From Amoebidium appalachense (taxonomy: Eukaryota; Ichthyosporea): DNA of 64,000 bases. The position numbers and the translations under genes were made by a program. This document shows, one piece after another, positions 61,283-64,000 of this stretch; position 1 is the first letter of the stretch; each line of letters begins with the position of its first letter. The stretch is taken from assembly GCA_963693365.1 (NCBI GenBank), contig CAVNZM010000001.1:13206001-13270000 (forward strand), in the 5' to 3' direction. The notes beneath the pieces are model-generated. The model had not been told where the DNA came from and ran no database searches. It was given only the letters and a program-made list of their open reading frames with translations.

Positions 61283-61469
61283 TACCCCCATCAGTCTCCC
61301 TGAAGCTTCCGGATTCTTCCTCGACTTGCCCACTCTGCTTATCCTTTTCCCCCAACTTCTTGCTGCCTGGATCCATCGTATTCGTCGGGCCTATCGCCCG
61401 TTTTGGTTTTCCGGCTTGAAGTGTGTGCGTGTGTTTGTGGGGGAGGAGGGGAGATGGGGGGGGGGGGGG
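60180..61469. other. Low-complexity C/T-rich region
   Basis: G runs at 60227-60320, then long C/T-rich stretches with poly-C at 60559-60575, 60952-60985 and 61250-61282. The Pro/Ser/Phe-rich open frames are compositional. Nothing gene-like is seen. Confidence 0.7.
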
Positions 61470-61774
61470 TGTCGAACAGGATAGCCATCCGGTATGCCCT
61501 GCGTTAGCGTAGCACTAGTGATCGGGAATATTCGAGATATTCGGGATAAACTGGTGGATTGGCTCACGATAGATCAGGATAGATCTAGAAGAGTCTAGAA
61601 GATTCTATTGGAGTGTTTTGATTGGTAGCGACTAGATCCATAGCGGCGGGTAGACCAATCGGGAATAGTATGTAACATTCCAGTTAGCCAGACCACAAGT
61701 ATATAAAGGTCCCGGCAGGCCAGTCAATGCAAGTCAGCAAATAATGAAGTCTCACAGAGAAACCTCTAAGTTAC
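61470..61774 (+). repeat. Probable 5' LTR
   Basis: About 305 bases from TGTCGAAC to the primer-binding site. TATATAAAG at 61700-61708 would place transcript initiation near 61730. GAATATTCGAGATATTC at 61525-61541 is an inverted, heat-shock-element-like word. The usual CA end is not present next to the primer-binding site, so the right border is uncertain. Confidence 0.5.
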
Positions 61775-61788
61775 GGTTACGGACCCAG
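61775..61788 (+). other. Primer-binding site of the Drosophila copia type (internal initiator-tRNA fragment)
   Basis: GGTTACGGACCCAG is complementary, with two mismatches, to the anticodon arm of initiator tRNA-Met. Drosophila copia primes from this internal region using a cleaved half tRNA, rather than from the tRNA 3' end. Confidence 0.55.
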
Positions 61789-61822
61789 TACAACGCTACG
61801 ATCAAGCGACTGTTGAGACAAG

Positions 61823-62461
61823 ATGGGAAGAGCAAAATGTCCAGTTCCCATGTATGAAGGAGAAGGCAAGGGCAAAATCTCCTACTCAATGTGGGCCATG
61901 CGCATGAAGTGCTTCCTCGAGGGCGAGGAATTATGGTACACGATTGAAGACGTGGCTCCTGAAGTGATAGGAGAGGACGGCGAACCGGTGGAGCAACCTC
62001 CGGTGGAGATCGACCCCTTGGATCAGAAGAAGGCGACTTCCTACCTGGTGGAGACACTAGGTGATGTACCTGCAAGCCTGTGTCGGCGAGCTATTGCCGT
62101 AGGAAATCCCAAGGACATATGGGATACGGTAGCATCATACGCTGCGCGCAACACAGATGAGCACAAGAGAATGTTGATTCAACAGTTCTGGCGTGCTGAT
62201 ATGATGCCGACGGAAAGCGTGCTGGAGTATGCGGCCCGCCTGGAGTGCATTGTGCAGGATCTTCTTCATATCGATCCCAATGGAGTTAGTGAGGACATGG
62301 TTGCCGAGAAATTCCTGGACGGTGTAGGCGCTGACGACCGATTCCGCACCGACGTTAGGACCATTCAAGCTTTACCAGCAGCTGAGAAGACAATGGAAAA
62401 GATAATCGCCAAGCTGCGTGGTTTTGAGGAGAACGAGGCTGCAGGGAACAGCAGCGGGTGA
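61823..62461 (+). CDS. Copia-type Gag polyprotein
   Basis: 212 codons from ATG 61823 to TGA 62459-62461. It has the UBN2/gag_pre-copia pattern: YEGEGKGKISYSMWAMRMK near the start, ELWYTI, then NPKDIWDTV and a helical region ending LEYAARLECIVQDL. It forms the nucleocapsid shell of the retrotransposon particle. It lacks a zinc knuckle, which lies in the following frame. The frame is intact, so the copy is probably young. Confidence 0.88.
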   Translation: MGRAKCPVPMYEGEGKGKISYSMWAMRMKCFLEGEELWYTIEDVAPEVIGEDGEPVEQPPVEIDPLDQKKATSYLVETLGDVPASLCRRAIAVGNPKDIWDTVASYAARNTDEHKRMLIQQFWRADMMPTESVLEYAARLECIVQDLLHIDPNGVSEDMVAEKFLDGVGADDRFRTDVRTIQALPAAEKTMEKIIAKLRGFEENEAAGNSSG

Positions 62462-64000
62462 TGATGACCAGCACCCAATGGCGCGGCGGTACGCCACGAC
62501 AGGACACCGGCAAGCCGCGCGTGACTGACATATCCAAGGTGGAGTGTTACAAATGTCACAAGTTTGGGCACTACAAGTCACAGTGTCCAAAGAAGAAGAA
62601 GGGCGGCAATCGCGGCGACAAGGCGAAGCAGAACGGAGCTTCCAAGGAGATACTCGCCATGGCGGTAAACAGCGGACTCCCTTCTTCAACTGAGTGGTAT
62701 TGGGACTGCGGCGCAACCTCCCATGTCACATGCCGAAAGGACTGGATGGAAGACTTCCGCTCGATCACACCCAAACCCGTCGCTCTGGGTAACACCCCGG
62801 GTGTGATGGCGCTAGGAATAGGCGTCGTAAGATTAACAAGTGAGTTCCAGGGCAACAGCATGACATTTAGACTGCAGAATGTGCTGTACGTGCCAGCATT
62901 TGGAACTAACGTGATGTCGGCTTCAAGCGCCGGCAAGCACGGGTTAAGAGGCATCACCGACGGTCGACAGTGTACGATTGAGAGTGCCACAGATGGCCAA
63001 GTTGTGGCCCGTGGGGTAGTGGAGGGAGGCCTGTATCGTCTCCTAGTGAAACCCGTATGTGAGAGCGTGAACATGGTGACCACTGCAGTCGGCAGCAGTG
63101 GGGGTAACACCGTGTGTGAGCCGGTAAAGGGCAGCGCCAGTTTATGGCACCGGCGGTTTGGTCATGTGGCAATAAACACGCTACAGAAGATGGTTAAAGA
63201 AAACATCGTCGAGGGTCTGTGCATCGACTGCAAAACCCAGGATGACGGTGTGTGCGAGGGATGCGCGAGAGGGAAGCAAGCCCGGCTCTCTTTCAGTAAG
63301 CTACCCCGCAAGACAGCGCCAGCGAAGCTCGACAGAGTTCATTCTGATGTGGCAGGACCGTTCAACAAGGAGTCGCTGCAAGGTTCCAAGTATTATGTCA
63401 CCTTCATCGACGACAAGACAAGGTTCACTACGGTGTACTTCATGAAACATAAATCCCAAGTGCATACTTACTTCAAGAAGTACAAGGCACACGTAGAGAA
63501 GCAACACGGTGCCAGCATCAAGATACTGCGTTCCGACAACGGGGGTGAGTACACCTCCACTGAGTTCAAGTCGTTCCTGGAAGCGTGCGGCATTGAACAT
63601 GAGGCGACAGTCCCTTACACACCAGAGCAGAATGGTGTAGCAGAGAGGGCTAACAGGACCATTGTCGAGACGGCGCGCTGCATGCTGCAGTCAGCAGGCA
63701 TGAGTATGGGGTTCTGGCAGCTGGCAGTACAGGCAGCTGTGTACATCAAGAACCTGACGCCAACCACAGTACTGGGTGGCATGACACCTTGGGAGGCATG
63801 GTATGGAGAGAAGCCCGATGTTAGCCATCTACGTGTATTTGGTAGCAAGGCATTTGTCCATGTGCCGAAGGACGAGCGCAGGAAGCTAGACGCCAAGAGT
63901 CGGGAGTGTAAATTCGTCGGCTACACAGGTGACAGCAAGACGTACTTGTTGTGGGACACCGAGGCGCGCAAGACTATCGTCGGGCGAGATGTGGTGATCG
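62428..64000 (+). CDS. Copia Pol polyprotein (zinc knuckle, protease, integrase), partial at the window edge
   Basis: Open from 62428 to the last base in the frame -1 relative to gag, overlapping it by 34 bases, with no in-frame stop. CYKCHKFGHYKSQC (62545-62586) is a CX2CX4HX4C zinc knuckle. The protease site reads WDCGATSHV (62701-62727), with Cys where Ser or Thr is usual. The integrase HHCC zinc finger spans WHRRFGHVAINTL to CEGCARGK. DDE residues are seen in VHSDVAGPF, LRSDNGGEY and PEQNGVAERANR. Reverse transcriptase and RNase H should follow beyond 64000. How Pol is expressed (frameshift, or a mutation in this copy) is not visible. Confidence 0.88.

Larger units (their letters stand above)
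61470..64000 (+). mobile_element. Ty1/copia LTR retrotransposon, 5' part, continues past the window
   Basis: Order: LTR-like leader with TATA box (61700-61708), copia-type primer-binding site (61775-61788), gag (61823-62461), then zinc knuckle, protease and integrase in the next frame to the window end. The protease-integrase order with integrase before any reverse transcriptase is the Pseudoviridae (copia) order. The left edge at 61470 is where G-rich low complexity changes to unique sequence beginning TGTCGAAC; the LTR ends are not proven because the 3' LTR is outside the window. Confidence 0.9.

Noticed and set aside
1-64000. CRISPR arrays, rRNA and tRNA genes
   Set aside because: The tandem arrays have no regular unique spacers and the genome is eukaryotic. 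No rRNA-like or cloverleaf sequence was noticed by eye; a tRNAscan-type search was not possible here.

Overview
This window is nuclear DNA from a eukaryote. Every supported gene is split by GT-AG introns, the products are eukaryote-specific (eIF3c, Mediator subunit 8, PIG-M, a COMM-domain protein, an ABCF2-type ATPase), and the right end holds a Ty1/copia retrotransposon. Introns and spacers are filled with long poly-G/poly-C runs, (TG)n/(CA)n tracts and minisatellites. Almost all long open frames outside the listed exons are translations of those repeats (poly-Gly, poly-Pro, His-Thr, Cys-Val) and are not genes. The COMMD5-like and MED8 genes and a protein with repeated CPWE-type motifs would suit an opisthokont or holozoan protist, but the lineage is not fixed by this sequence alone.

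Layout: 1-3580, spacer with a poly-C hairpin. 3581-13752 (+), ABCF2-like ATPase, 17 exons, 599 aa. 15889-20072 (-), COMMD5-like protein, 5 exons, 176 aa. 22516-25082 (+), uncharacterised protein with three [CT]PW[ED] motifs, 2 exons. 26205-33513 (-), Mediator subunit MED8 homologue, 8 exons, 995 aa with a very long low-complexity C-terminal part. 35347-42571 (-), PIG-M (GPI mannosyltransferase I catalytic subunit), 9 exons, 402 aa. 43291-56139 (+), eIF3 subunit c, 19 exons, about 943 aa, with an apparent frame problem in a G9 run of the last exon. 57835-59082 (+), weakly supported small five-exon gene. 59140-60179 (+), a CCAAT/TATA promoter, duplicated leader and a short first exon. About 61470 to the window end, copia-type retrotransposon: LTR-like leader, gag, and pol through the integrase core.

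The exon models were built by hand from splice sites, reading phase and family motifs. For the five named genes the phases close across every intron, apart from one choice of donor and the last exon of EIF3C. The genes do not form a pathway: two act in translation (ABCF2, EIF3C), one in transcription (MED8), one in endosomal/Commander biology (COMMD5) and one in GPI-anchor synthesis (PIGM). PIGM and EIF3C start head-to-head 719 bases apart and may share a promoter.

No clearly new multi-gene system is visible. The points most worth following are the natural Glu-to-Gln change in the first ATPase site of the ABCF2 protein, the greatly extended MED8, the tandem duplication that copies a splice donor, the one-way polarity of T/G homopolymer junctions, and the CPWE-motif protein.
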